From the NCBI GenBank assembly GCA_965199745.1, contig CBDATB010000013.1, forward strand, positions 186,001 through 250,000: a DNA stretch of 64,000 nucleotides, in the 5' to 3' direction. The stretch's first letter is position 1. Each line of letters begins with the position of its first letter. Both the position numbers and the translations under genes were made by a program. This DNA is from CBDATB01 sp965199745. GTDB taxonomy: Bacteria > Bacteroidota > Bacteroidia > Cytophagales > Flammeovirgaceae. Below are positions 52,391-62,010 of this stretch, piece by piece. Below the pieces are notes generated by a model. That model saw only the letters and a list, made by a program, of their open reading frames with translations. It had not been told where the DNA came from and ran no database searches.

Positions 52391-53038
52391 ATGACTTTCA
52401 AGGCATTAAAAGCTATTGTAACTCAAGGAGAGACACAATATGTAGAATTTAAACGGAAAGCAAGCGATCCACATAAAATTATGCGTGAAGTCTCTGCCTT
52501 TGCCAATACTGAGGGAGGAATGCTAATAATAGGTGTAGACGACAGCAAAAATATTTTGGGCTTGCAATATCCAGAAGAAGAACTTTTTGTAATGGAAAAT
52601 GCTATGAAAAAATATTGCCAACCACCTGTCAGCTATGAGCTGGCGAGAGTAAAGCTGCCAAACGATTATGAAGTATTAGTTTTTCATATCAGAGCCAATA
52701 CTGAAAAACCTGTCTACGTAACTTATAATTTCCGCAGGCATACTGGCAGAGCTTACCTACGGATTGCAGACAAAAGTATTCAGGCAAGTAGGGAAGCTCG
52801 CATTATACTTAAAGCTAAAACAATGAAAAAAAATTGGAAATTTACTTACGGCGACAAAGAAAAGGCAGTCATCAATTTTTTAGCTAATCATCCCAAACAC
52901 TCAATTGATGACTTCACACGTAGCACCGGAATTACAAAACAAAAAGTTTCAAATATTTTTATTGAACTAACTGCTACTGGAGTACTAGAGATTTTTCCGG
53001 GTGAGAAAAAGGACTTGTTTGCGCTGAAAAAAATTTGA
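52391..53038 (+). CDS. AlbA_2 (Schlafen-type) domain protein with C-terminal winged helix
   Basis: 215 residues. N-terminal AlbA_2/Schlafen-like domain with ETQYVEFKRKASDPHKIMRE, AFANTEGGMLIIGVDDS and ILGLQYPEEE (residues 12-75). A middle strand region (RRHTGRAYLRIADKSIQA) and a C-terminal helix-turn-helix (FTRSTGITKQKVSNIFIEL) follow. Such proteins are annotated as putative DNA-binding or ATP-binding; some relatives are nucleases. Reads right, opposite to array genes and hemE. Intact. It may be core or the first gene beyond the array. Confidence 0.8.
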   Translation: MTFKALKAIVTQGETQYVEFKRKASDPHKIMREVSAFANTEGGMLIIGVDDSKNILGLQYPEEELFVMENAMKKYCQPPVSYELARVKLPNDYEVLVFHIRANTEKPVYVTYNFRRHTGRAYLRIADKSIQASREARIILKAKTMKKNWKFTYGDKEKAVINFLANHPKHSIDDFTRSTGITKQKVSNIFIELTATGVLEIFPGEKKDLFALKKI

Positions 53039-53187
53039 CTATCTACTCGTCTTTCCAAAAAAGCCATGCTATAGCTATTTTTTTAGCAAGGGCAATACTT
53101 ATTTTGAACGTGAAATAATCTGAAATTTCGTTTCTTTAGAAAACTCAGTTCATTTTTTGTTTAATAAATGTAAATTGAGTTGCCACC

Positions 53188-54216
53188 TTATTTTATACTA
53201 TATTCTTTAACCGTTTCCACAAACACTCTGACATTTTCAGGATCGGTGTCGGGGTAGACACCATGCCCCAGGTTAGCAATATATCGCTGACTTCCAAACT
53301 CGCTGAGCATTTTTTTTGTGGCAACTGCTACTTGCTCAGCTCTTGCATAAAGCACACAAGGATCTAGATTGCCTTGCAGCGTTTTATCACTACCTACACT
53401 CTGCCTAGCTTGTTTAATGTTCATATTCCAGTCTAAACCGACACTTTCGCAGGGAAAATTGCTAAAATCCTCTAGTACAAAATAAGCACCTTTAGCAAAC
53501 ACTGTTCTCGGAACAGTGTTTGCTAGTGCTTGGCATATTTGACGGATATAAGCAAGCCCGAAAATCCTGTATTGCTCAGGAGCTAGAATCCCTGCCCACG
53601 AATCAAAAATCTGTATCAAATCAGCTCCCGCATTAATTTGGGACTTTAGGTAATAAATCGTGCTATCGGTAATCATTTGCAACAATTTGTGCGATAATGC
53701 AGGGACACGATAGAGCATTTTTCTGGCTTTAGAAAAAGTTTTAGAGCCAGCACCTTCTACCATATAGCAAAAAATAGTGAAAGGTGCTCCTGCAAAACCG
53801 ATGAGCGGCACTCGATTATCGAGTTTTTTCTTAGTCAGCCTAATAGCTTCTGCCACGTAGTGGATACGGGAAATATCTGATAGGATATGTAAGTGGTCAA
53901 TATCTTTTTCTGTATCAATTGTTTTAGGGAAGCTCGGCCCTTTGCCTTCTATCATTTCATAGGGCAAACCCATCGCTTCGGGTACTACCAATATATCAGA
54001 AAAAATAATGGCAGCATCTACTCCCAACAGGTCTACTGGTTGTATGGTTACTTCTGCTGCCAGATCTGGTGTTTTCACCAATCTAATAAAGCTTTTGGCT
54101 TGTTTTCTCACTGCGTGATACTCGGGTAAAATTCTACCTGCTTGCCGCATTAACCATACAGGTGTTCGCTCTACCACTTCGCCTCTAGCTGCTTTTAATA
54201 AAAGGTCGTTTCTCAT
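53188..54216 (-). CDS. hemE: Uroporphyrinogen decarboxylase
   Basis: Heme pathway enzyme converting uroporphyrinogen III to coproporphyrinogen III. 342 residues with the N-terminal signature PVWLMRQAGRILPEYHAVR, PVDLLGVDAAIIFSDILV (active-site Asp), the GFAGAPFTIFCYMVEG segment and the C-terminal YIANLGHGVYPDTDPENV. Full length. Separated by 43 bp from the CHASE2-like gene on the same strand. Other hem genes are not nearby. Confidence 0.96.
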   Translation of the reverse strand: MRNDLLLKAARGEVVERTPVWLMRQAGRILPEYHAVRKQAKSFIRLVKTPDLAAEVTIQPVDLLGVDAAIIFSDILVVPEAMGLPYEMIEGKGPSFPKTIDTEKDIDHLHILSDISRIHYVAEAIRLTKKKLDNRVPLIGFAGAPFTIFCYMVEGAGSKTFSKARKMLYRVPALSHKLLQMITDSTIYYLKSQINAGADLIQIFDSWAGILAPEQYRIFGLAYIRQICQALANTVPRTVFAKGAYFVLEDFSNFPCESVGLDWNMNIKQARQSVGSDKTLQGNLDPCVLYARAEQVAVATKKMLSEFGSQRYIANLGHGVYPDTDPENVRVFVETVKEYSIK

Positions 54217-54259
54217 AAACTGATATACGCATAGTAAATGATAAAAAATTATTCATTTT

Positions 54260-55459
54260 TTACGCTTTATTATTCATATTTTTCAATGCTTTTTTCTTTT
54301 GTCGCTCCTGTATCAGGATAACAACTACTTCAAGTCCATACATATAAAAAGACAAAATGAGTATGGCTAAATGCACATTAAAAAGGAAATAAGCTACTAA
54401 AGATACTATACCAAAATAAACCAAGTAGAAAAGAGTGTCTACTAAAAGAGATATAAGGAAACTATCTTCACTGAATTTCCTCTTGACCAAATCTGTTAGT
54501 GGGTCGTCGCTTTTAAATACTTTAAAGGAGATAAAAGTATAGGTAATGAAAAGCCATAACAAAAAACCAAAAGAAAGGGCATTTGCCTTATGCTCAAGAG
54601 CTAAAAATGCGTTGATGAGTATGAAGGGTCCTGGCATCATCCCATAGATCGTCTCGTGCAAGTCATAATCCTCAAAGTCGCCTAGCACAACAATTTTGTC
54701 TTTAGTAATTTCATGAATAGCAAAAGAGGGCAGCACTAGTAGGTCGCTTAAATGCGTGTAAGCCAGTTCATTTTTGTTGAAGGTAGAAATCGGAAAGTCC
54801 AGAATAAAATTTTGAATGATATATTCACCGTTGAGTTTGTCGAAGATTAGCCCTTTTTTCAGCTGTTGATCGTGTAGGTGTTCATACATAATTAGCGGGG
54901 AGGTTTTTAAGGAATCCCCCTGTACGATGTGATATTTAAGTACCATCTCGCCAATTTCTGTTTGCATATCCGACAAACCAGTGTTTACCTCAAGGATAGG
55001 GTAAATAGGTTTATCTGCCTGATTCTTGTGGTAGGAGACCAAATAATTTTTTGTTTTATTAAAAGCAGCTTGCAACAGAGAGTCATCCGAAGAGGGTATT
55101 TCTAGGTTTATATCTACGAACAAAAACTCGTGATTATCAGGTTTTTGGCTCATTCTCTCCAATAATGTGGCTAGTGCTGCTCGGTCGGTAATATCTATCA
55201 CGCCAATGGGAATACCAGCCGAGTCGAGTTTGGGAATAAGTTTTTTTTGCCATGCCACGTTGACGAATAAAAATCGATCTTTATCAAATTTGATGCTTTT
55301 TTTTGCCAAAAGGTTTCTCACCGAAGAACTTAATTTTACCAAAATAATCTCATCTTCTAAGGACAGGTGTAGAGACATGTATAGCAGTGTGAGTCCAATC
55401 ATAAAACAGGCATGTAGCATAGATATTGCTAAAGCGAAGACCGATCGTTGTTTTTTCAT
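54260..55459 (-). CDS. CHASE2-domain-like membrane protein
   Basis: 399 residues. One N-terminal membrane helix (residues about 12-32), then an extracytoplasmic domain of about 240 residues. It ends in KIVVLGDFEDYDLHETIYGM then MPGPFILINAFLALEH, the hallmark of CHASE2 sensor domains. Two or three C-terminal membrane helices follow. No kinase, cyclase or other output domain is fused, which is unusual: CHASE2 normally sits in front of signalling domains. It may act through a partner protein. Lies 10 bp downstream of the DEAD-box helicase gene. Confidence 0.78.
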   Translation of the reverse strand: MKKQRSVFALAISMLHACFMIGLTLLYMSLHLSLEDEIILVKLSSSVRNLLAKKSIKFDKDRFLFVNVAWQKKLIPKLDSAGIPIGVIDITDRAALATLLERMSQKPDNHEFLFVDINLEIPSSDDSLLQAAFNKTKNYLVSYHKNQADKPIYPILEVNTGLSDMQTEIGEMVLKYHIVQGDSLKTSPLIMYEHLHDQQLKKGLIFDKLNGEYIIQNFILDFPISTFNKNELAYTHLSDLLVLPSFAIHEITKDKIVVLGDFEDYDLHETIYGMMPGPFILINAFLALEHKANALSFGFLLWLFITYTFISFKVFKSDDPLTDLVKRKFSEDSFLISLLVDTLFYLVYFGIVSLVAYFLFNVHLAILILSFYMYGLEVVVILIQERQKKKALKNMNNKA

Positions 55460-55469
55460 GCTCTGTTAT

Positions 55470-57125
55470 TTAACGAAATATTCTTTTACGTCTTTTTTGC
55501 CTGAATCGGTTATTTGTCTTTTTATTAGTGTCTTTTGCTAGGGCTACCTGTAAAATTCTCCCCTGAAACTCGGTATTTCTAAACGAGGACAAAATGTCTT
55601 CTTCATACTGACTATCTATTTCGAAAAAAGAAAAACTTTGCATAACATCTACTTTGCCCACCGCTATATTTCTGCTATGAGCGTTCTCGTTAATCAATCG
55701 AATTAGGCGGCTTGTATTTACGTTGTCTTTTGTGCCGATATTGATAAAAAATCTGGAGAAATTACCTCTCTGCCCTGATTTTCTACTCTTCGAGAATAGA
55801 CTGATATTCAAATCTGGAGCGTCTTTGTAATAAGATAAAAAGCGATTAAATTCTACCGAGACGAAACGCTGGATCATTTCTTCGCGGTTCAAAGGTTCAA
55901 ATTTTTTGTAAATCACTTCTAAATACTGCCCTATTTGCGATTCATCTATATCCACCTCATTGACCTTGTCTACCATGTGGAAGAGTTGCTTTTCACAAAT
56001 TTCTCTGCCATTAGGCACAGGTATACGTTCAAACTTCCTAGCCATTTTTCGTTCAATAGCTTGTATTCGGGACGACTCTCTGCTGTGGATAACAGTAACG
56101 GCTATGCCTTTTTTCCCTGCTCTTCCCGTACGACCACTTCGGTGGATATATACTTCTATATCATCAGGTAGGTTATAATTAATAACATGGCTCAGATTAT
56201 TTACGTCTAGCCCTCTGGCTGCTACGTCCGTAGCAACGAGTAGTTGCAAGCGTTTTTGCCTAAAACGATTCATCACTAAGTTGCGTTGCGCTTGCGACAA
56301 GTCACCGTGCAGGGCATCGGCGTTGTAGCCGTCTTGCATGAGTTTGTCAGCGACATCTTTGGTTTCGTGCCGGGTACGACAAAAAATAATACCATAAATA
56401 TTAGGGTTAACATCTGCGATGCGTTTGAGGGCGCGATACCTATCTCTGGCTTGCACCATATAATACAAATGCTTGATATTTTCTGCTCCAATATTTTTTT
56501 TACTAACAGTTATTTCCTGCGGCTGATGCATATATTTTTTGGCAATTCTGGCAATTTCAGCAGGCATAGTAGCTGAAAATAACAAAGTTTGTCGCTCGGC
56601 AGGTGTTTCTTCCAGAATAAAATCTAGCTCGTCTTTGAAACCCATTGTGAGCATTTCGTCAGCTTCATCCAATACCAAAATCTCAACGGATGATACGTCG
56701 AGCTTTTTACGGCGAATTAAATCTGCTGTTCTTCCCGGAGTGCCTACAATAACTTGTGTCCCTTTTTCTAGCTGCCTGATTTGTTCGTTAATTGCTGCAC
56801 CGCCATATATGGCAATAATGTGGAGATCTTTCAGGTATTTTGAAAAGCTTTTTAGGTCTTTGCTAATTTGCAAGCATAATTCGCGGGTAGGACACAAAAC
56901 AAGGCTTTGTACATGCCGAGCTTCTCGGTTAGTTTTTTCTGCTAACGGTAGACCAAAGGCAGCAGTTTTTCCTGTACCCGTTTGCGCCAATGCTACCAAG
57001 TCTCGGTTTGAAGTGAGTAAGTAAGGAATAACTTTTTGCTGAATGGGGGTAGGTTTTTTGAAACCCAATGCCTCTACAGCTTGTAATATTTCAACAGATA
57101 ATCCTGAAGTTTCAAATGTGTTCAT
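55470..57125 (-). CDS. DEAD-box ATP-dependent RNA helicase (DeaD/CsdA-like)
   Basis: 551 residues. Helicase core motifs in order: Q motif KPTPIQQKVIPYL, Walker A AQTGTGKTAAF, PTRELCLQ, TPGR, DEADEML, SAT, IIFCRTRHET, ATDVAARGLDV and HRSGRTGRAG. After the core (past residue about 380) comes a C-terminal DbpA-like RNA-binding domain (RGNFSRFFINIGTKDNVN). A basic tail (RFRQKRRKRIFR) closes the protein. This fits cold-shock/ribosome-assembly helicases. First gene of a unit with the CHASE2-like gene. Confidence 0.93.
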   Translation of the reverse strand: MNTFETSGLSVEILQAVEALGFKKPTPIQQKVIPYLLTSNRDLVALAQTGTGKTAAFGLPLAEKTNREARHVQSLVLCPTRELCLQISKDLKSFSKYLKDLHIIAIYGGAAINEQIRQLEKGTQVIVGTPGRTADLIRRKKLDVSSVEILVLDEADEMLTMGFKDELDFILEETPAERQTLLFSATMPAEIARIAKKYMHQPQEITVSKKNIGAENIKHLYYMVQARDRYRALKRIADVNPNIYGIIFCRTRHETKDVADKLMQDGYNADALHGDLSQAQRNLVMNRFRQKRLQLLVATDVAARGLDVNNLSHVINYNLPDDIEVYIHRSGRTGRAGKKGIAVTVIHSRESSRIQAIERKMARKFERIPVPNGREICEKQLFHMVDKVNEVDIDESQIGQYLEVIYKKFEPLNREEMIQRFVSVEFNRFLSYYKDAPDLNISLFSKSRKSGQRGNFSRFFINIGTKDNVNTSRLIRLINENAHSRNIAVGKVDVMQSFSFFEIDSQYEEDILSSFRNTEFQGRILQVALAKDTNKKTNNRFRQKRRKRIFR

Positions 57126-57304
57126 AATGGCTGATAATTGACTGTTTTCAACTATCGACTAATAAAAATATTTTAATTTACGTAATGCAATACTCCCAAC
57201 ATGTTTTGATAACCGTGCATGGATTTTTTTGTCTTGTTGGGAGACAGCACAAAACTATAAGCATTTTACATAATTTTTTATTTTCTAAGGTTTTATTTTA
57301 CTTA

Positions 57305-57312
57305 TATTTTTG
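57305..57312 (+). promoter_or_regulatory. Candidate -7 promoter box for cinA (TATTTTTG)
   Basis: Exact TAnnTTTG on the plus strand, 53 bp before the cinA start, in the AT-rich gap after the divergent helicase gene. No clear TTG at the -33 position. Confidence 0.45.
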
Positions 57313-57364
57313 CTCTAAGTAAAAGTAATATTAACAACATATTTAAAATTTAAGCCACAATAAA

Positions 57365-58618
57365 ATGCAAGAAATAAAAGCAGAAATTATTACTATCGGA
57401 GACGAAATTCTCTATGGGCAAATTGTTGATACTAATTCCCGCTGGATTAGTCAAGAACTCGGAAAAGCAGGTTTTAAGGTCAACCGTGTTATTTCTGTTG
57501 GTGACAAAAGTGAAGAAATTAGCAATGCCCTACAAGAGTGTAGCCGGCGCGCCCAAATTATTCTCATAACAGGAGGACTCGGACCTACCAGAGATGATAT
57601 TACAAAAAAAACTATTGCCGATTATTTCAAGCAAGAAATGGTTTTTTATCAGGAGGTAGTTGAAAATATAGTGAGACTATTCCAACAAAAAGGTAGAAAA
57701 ATTAATAAACTTAGCCGCCTGCAAGCATATATTCCAGCAAATGCAGAAGTAATAACAAACTCGGTGGGTACTGCACCGGGCATGTGGTTTTATGAACAAG
57801 GTATCGTATACGTTTCCATGCCCGGCATACCCTACGAGATGAAGAAAATGATGATAGAACAAATTATTCCCAAACTAAGAAAGAACTTCCCTACATCTGC
57901 TATTTACCACCAGATTATTCGTACTATTGGCTGCCCCGAGTCTAAGCTGGCCGAATGCTTGGAGGCTTGGGAAGAAGCACTGCCTACGCATATTAAATTG
58001 GCTTATCTGCCGCGTTTTGGGCAGGTCCGCTTGCGTTTGACTGCCGTAGGGCAAAGTATAGAACAATCTAAAAGCGATATAGCACAGCAGATACCGAAAC
58101 TACAACAGCTCATCGGTAAACATATTTATGCCTACGGCGATGAAGACATAGAAATTGCCATTGGCAAAATACTCATTAAAAGAAAACAGACTCTAGCCAT
58201 TGCCGAAAGTTGTACGGGCGGGTTATTATCACATCAGTTTGTGCAAAACCCAGGCTGCTCAGCTTATTTTAAAGGTGCTATGGTGGCTTACAATAACGAA
58301 ATAAAACAAACCCTTTTAGGCGTAAAACAAACCACGCTTAAACAGCACGGTGCAGTGAGTGAGCAAACAGCAAAAGAAATGGCAGAAAATATTATAAAAA
58401 ACTATAAAGCCGATTATGGCCTTGCTACCACGGGAATTGCCGGACCCGACGGCAGAACCCCTGAAAAACCCGTAGGTACTATTTGGGTAGCTATTGCCTC
58501 TGCCGAACAAACTTTTACCAAATGCTTACAATTTAGTGCCGATAGAGTGTCTAATATGAATTTTACACAACAATATACGATGTATCTTTTTTGGAAATTT
58601 CTGCAAGAAATAGTTTGA
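57365..58618 (+). CDS. cinA: CinA family protein (competence/damage-inducible; NMN deamidase-related)
   Basis: 417 residues. N-terminal molybdopterin-binding-like (MoCF/COG1058) domain with IGDEILYGQIVDTNSRWISQ and ILITGGLGPTRDDITKKTIA. The C-terminal CinA domain (from about residue 255) has LAIAESCTGGLLSHQF and ATTGIAGPDGRTPEKPVGTI, the pyridine-nucleotide recycling (NMN amidohydrolase) half. Full-length two-domain form. Monocistronic or leading the short plus-strand series with DUF3078. No lesion. Confidence 0.93.
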   Translation: MQEIKAEIITIGDEILYGQIVDTNSRWISQELGKAGFKVNRVISVGDKSEEISNALQECSRRAQIILITGGLGPTRDDITKKTIADYFKQEMVFYQEVVENIVRLFQQKGRKINKLSRLQAYIPANAEVITNSVGTAPGMWFYEQGIVYVSMPGIPYEMKKMMIEQIIPKLRKNFPTSAIYHQIIRTIGCPESKLAECLEAWEEALPTHIKLAYLPRFGQVRLRLTAVGQSIEQSKSDIAQQIPKLQQLIGKHIYAYGDEDIEIAIGKILIKRKQTLAIAESCTGGLLSHQFVQNPGCSAYFKGAMVAYNNEIKQTLLGVKQTTLKQHGAVSEQTAKEMAENIIKNYKADYGLATTGIAGPDGRTPEKPVGTIWVAIASAEQTFTKCLQFSADRVSNMNFTQQYTMYLFWKFLQEIV

Positions 58619-58645
58619 AAAAATGCGAAACAATATTTTTTAATT

Positions 58646-58653
58646 TACCTTCG
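58646..58653 (+). promoter_or_regulatory. Candidate -7 promoter box (TACCTTCG)
   Basis: Seven of eight matches to TAnnTTTG, in the 86-bp gap between cinA and the DUF3078 gene and 51 bp before its GTG start. Confidence 0.35.
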
Positions 58654-58704
58654 CGCTTTCTTCTGATCTAGAATACATGCTTAACTTAAACTTATCACAC
58701 TGAA

Positions 58705-59622
58705 GTGAAAAACAAAAACTACTTATTTATCCCACTCCTCTTATTATCGTGTTTGCATTGGCAGCTAAGTCAAGCACAGGAGGAAAATGCACTCAAAGAC
58801 ACTACTTGGACAAAAAAAGGATTGCTCAATATAAATTTTGCAAACGTAGGACTTAGCAACTGGGTAGGGGGTGGACAAAATGCTATCTCATTGAGTACTA
58901 TTTTTAGTTATGCTGCTACTCGAAAAACAAACAAGTATAGCTGGAGAAATAATATCAACTTTGGCTACGGTATTGTTAAGCAGGAGGGTTTCGATGAAAT
59001 AAGAAAAACTGACGACCAACTGGTTGTGTCAACACAATATGACAGGATTTTTAAAAATAAAAAATGGAGTGCCACCGCTTTATTAGACCTAAAAACACAA
59101 TTCACCACCGGCTTTGAGTATGCAGAAGACCCACTCAAACCAGGGGAAGAAATCGCCAATAAAATATCGCAATTCTTAGCACCGGGCTACCTGATTTTTT
59201 CTACTGGTGTTAGCTACAACACAGATTCTAAAAATAAAAAAACAAAATTTGCCGCCACACTTTCAGGTACTACATTGAAAAGTACTTTTGTATTGGATGA
59301 AAATTTATCTGACCAAGGATTTTACGGTGTCGAGGCAGGCGAAAAAGTACGTATCGAACTAGGAGCAAACTTTACGAGCCTCTTCACTACTGTACTCATG
59401 GAAAATGTGGATTTTAGGACAACACTGAATTTATTCTCAAACTACGAAAATCTCGCTGTAATAGATATTAACTGGGAAGTTTTATTGGCTATGAAAATAA
59501 ATAAATATCTCAATGCCTCCTTTGCTACTAACTTAATTTATGATCAAGACACTGGGTTTATTGAAACAAGCATCACACAGTTCAAACACACACTTAATAT
59601 CGGTTTTGGTCTTGCATTCTAA
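58705..59622 (+). CDS. DUF3078 family outer-membrane-like protein
   Basis: 305 residues from a GTG start at 58705, which places the signal peptide (NYLFIPLLLLSCLHWQLSQA) at the N-terminus. The mature part has WTKKGLLNINFANVGLSNWV and GGGQNAISLS near the start, then alternating strands ending TQFKHTLNIGFGLAF with the terminal Phe of outer-membrane barrels. DUF3078 proteins are common in Bacteroidota and uncharacterised. No partner is evident. Confidence 0.82.
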   Translation: MKNKNYLFIPLLLLSCLHWQLSQAQEENALKDTTWTKKGLLNINFANVGLSNWVGGGQNAISLSTIFSYAATRKTNKYSWRNNINFGYGIVKQEGFDEIRKTDDQLVVSTQYDRIFKNKKWSATALLDLKTQFTTGFEYAEDPLKPGEEIANKISQFLAPGYLIFSTGVSYNTDSKNKKTKFAATLSGTTLKSTFVLDENLSDQGFYGVEAGEKVRIELGANFTSLFTTVLMENVDFRTTLNLFSNYENLAVIDINWEVLLAMKINKYLNASFATNLIYDQDTGFIETSITQFKHTLNIGFGLAF

Positions 59623-59696
59623 GCCTATTTTAAACCCAAATAATAGTTTTATAAAAGCTTGAAAAGCCCCCAAAATTTAATTCCTCTCCATATTTT

Positions 59697-60302
59697 TTGA
59701 AAAAACAACAACTCATTATATTCGTTAAAAAGCCAGAGGCTGGTCGGGTTAAAACTAGGTTAGCCCAAACGATTGGCACTGCTGCTGCAGTCAGAGTATA
59801 TAAAAAATTGCTTCGGCATACCTTCCGAGAAAGTGCTGGTTTGTTAGCAGACGTAGCCTTATATCTGTCGACACCAATAGAAGATCCTTCTCTGTGGCAT
59901 GGCTTAGATTGTCAAGTATATATGCAGCACGGCAAGGACCTAGGGTACAAAATTCATCATGCTTTTGAAAATGCTTTTTTGCAGGGCTATCATTCGGTGG
60001 GGATTATTGGCAGTGATTGCCCAGAGCTATCTACAAAAATCCTACAAAATGCTTTGCATACTTTAGCAAAAACTGATGTGGTTATCGGGCCTGCAAAAGA
60101 CGGAGGCTATTACTTTCTAGGCATGAAGCGACTGTACAAAACTGTTTTTCAAAATAAACTCTGGAGTACTAACAAAGTGCTTAGCCAAACTATTGCAGAC
60201 TGTAAAAAACTCAATATTCGCTACCAACTCCTTGAAACACTCAGTGATATAGACACCGAAGAGGATTTAAAGAATTTTCCATGGCTATGGGCAAAAAATT
60301 GA
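59697..60302 (+). CDS. DUF2064/TIGR04282-type glycosyltransferase
   Basis: 201 residues from a TTG start at 59697 (MKKQQLIIFVKKPEAGRVKT). The KPEAGRVKTRLA start, the GSDCPELS motif near residue 102 (metal-binding Asp) and VVIGPAKDGGYYFLGMK are the signature of GT-A-fold proteins annotated as arsenosugar biosynthesis glycosyltransferase family. The family is wider than arsenosugars and no arsenic genes lie nearby, so the substrate is open. Intact. Confidence 0.85.
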   Translation: MKKQQLIIFVKKPEAGRVKTRLAQTIGTAAAVRVYKKLLRHTFRESAGLLADVALYLSTPIEDPSLWHGLDCQVYMQHGKDLGYKIHHAFENAFLQGYHSVGIIGSDCPELSTKILQNALHTLAKTDVVIGPAKDGGYYFLGMKRLYKTVFQNKLWSTNKVLSQTIADCKKLNIRYQLLETLSDIDTEEDLKNFPWLWAKN

Positions 60303-60325
60303 GTTTTTGGCAGCTGTTATTTTGC

Positions 60326-61966
60326 TTAAAATTTTTCTAAAACATATACTTTCTGCAAAGTCTCTGGTCTTGTTTTGCGGTATAAAAAAGGCAAGCTCAA
60401 CTCTGTAACGGGGAAATCATCTAGTGTAAGAACTACCACATAAGGCAAAGTAGCTTTTTTTATTTCATCGTACCCTTTGGCATTGGTATATACCCAAGTA
60501 CCAGAGGCTAACTGTGGCAGTTTTTCAAATGATACGGACGGCACTAAACGGCGGCTGTAAAAATCCAGGCTGTGTTCGTGGGCTTTATAAAAATAAAACT
60601 TATCCCATGGCATACACCGCTGCGCTACCATTTTACCCACTGTATTAGATGCCTGATAATTGCCGATAAGTGAAGGGTAAAAGTGCGAAGCCAGCATAAA
60701 ATTAAAGCCTATAATAGTGAGTATAGTGCTGAAAAATAGCTTGCTGGGAGTGGATCTCAGCTTAAAAAATACATACCAAGCACTTACAAACAATAGTAAT
60801 AATACCACAGGAAGCGACAAATCTTCTACGGGAAAAAACAAGACCAGACCCAGCACCAAAATGAGCCAAAACAACCCTATAATAATTCCCTGTACGCCTA
60901 TTATCCATCGATCTTTTTTCGTAAGACTCACTAAGTGCCGAGCGGCAATAATAGCTCCAAACGGAGAAATGACGAAAATATAATGAGGCAGTTTATAGTT
61001 AGACAGAGACAGTGCCAGAAATACCAATACAAAGCCTCCCAAAGACATATACTCATCTTTTGCCGTACGTATTTTGTGTTTAAATAGCCTAAAAATAGCA
61101 TTTATTAAGCCCATTATTAAAAAAACTACCCAAGGCTGAAAGTCCCATAAAATACTGTGGAAAAAGAAAAAAAAGCTAGAGTCGTTTTTCCAAGAACTTT
61201 CTCCGGTAATACGTCCGACACTTTGTGTCCAGTAAAAAAACTTCAATCCCGAAGGACTCTCAATGCCATAAGCCGACTTTTCAGGGTGCAAATCAAATTG
61301 TGTATAAAGACCGTAAGACATGGGTAGCAGCAGTAATGCCACAATAAGCACCCCCACTAGCCACTGCCATTTAAAAAAGTTTTTCCACTGGCGTTTTAGT
61401 AAAAAATCCGAAGTGAGTGCAGCAATTACCGTAATAATACTAATAGGACCCTTAGCCAACATTGCCATGCCCACACAGATAAAACCCAAAATTAAGTTTT
61501 TCCACAAATGTGTTTTCAGAAAGGTTGCCAACTGCCAAACGGCCAAAATAACCAATGCTGTCAGCTTAGTGTCCGTCCGTACATCGTTGGTAATTAAAAA
61601 AAATACTTGCGTAGAAGACAGCATCAAGGCAGCAAAAACAGCGGTTTTTTTGCTATAGTAAAGTAATGTAAAACGATACGTAGCATAAATGCCTAGTAGT
61701 GTAAACAACAAGGCAGGTAGTTTATAAGCAAAATTACTTACACCAAACAAGCTAAAACTCAAGGAAGAGAGCCAAAACAACAAAGGAGGTTTGTCTAAAT
61801 AATCGGCACCGCGATGGTATACGTGCAAAAAACTTTTATTCTGCATCATCTCCAGCGCAATAGAAGCGTATTGTGCCGAATCTATGTCCATAATATCTAT
61901 GAACAAATTAAAAATATAAATGATGAATATACCTGCAAATACTAAGGTGTATTTATATCTCTTCAT
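60326..61966 (-). CDS. GT39/ArnT-like membrane glycosyltransferase
   Basis: 546 residues with about eleven membrane segments. The first periplasmic loop contains DIDSAQYASIALEMMQNKSF and YHRGADYLDKPPLLFWLSSL, the conserved acidic and DKPPL pattern of the PMT/ArnT family that uses polyprenyl-phosphate sugars. NDVRTDTKLTALVILAVWQL follows. The C-terminal soluble part is short. Likely glycosylates a lipid or protein outside the membrane; acceptor unknown. Lies 44 bp downstream of the M28 peptidase gene, possibly co-transcribed. Confidence 0.87.
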   Translation of the reverse strand: MKRYKYTLVFAGIFIIYIFNLFIDIMDIDSAQYASIALEMMQNKSFLHVYHRGADYLDKPPLLFWLSSLSFSLFGVSNFAYKLPALLFTLLGIYATYRFTLLYYSKKTAVFAALMLSSTQVFFLITNDVRTDTKLTALVILAVWQLATFLKTHLWKNLILGFICVGMAMLAKGPISIITVIAALTSDFLLKRQWKNFFKWQWLVGVLIVALLLLPMSYGLYTQFDLHPEKSAYGIESPSGLKFFYWTQSVGRITGESSWKNDSSFFFFFHSILWDFQPWVVFLIMGLINAIFRLFKHKIRTAKDEYMSLGGFVLVFLALSLSNYKLPHYIFVISPFGAIIAARHLVSLTKKDRWIIGVQGIIIGLFWLILVLGLVLFFPVEDLSLPVVLLLLFVSAWYVFFKLRSTPSKLFFSTILTIIGFNFMLASHFYPSLIGNYQASNTVGKMVAQRCMPWDKFYFYKAHEHSLDFYSRRLVPSVSFEKLPQLASGTWVYTNAKGYDEIKKATLPYVVVLTLDDFPVTELSLPFLYRKTRPETLQKVYVLEKF

Positions 61967-62010
61967 GGCGAGTTTTGTGCATTTATGGGTAATTTTTAGG
62001 AAGTATCCCT

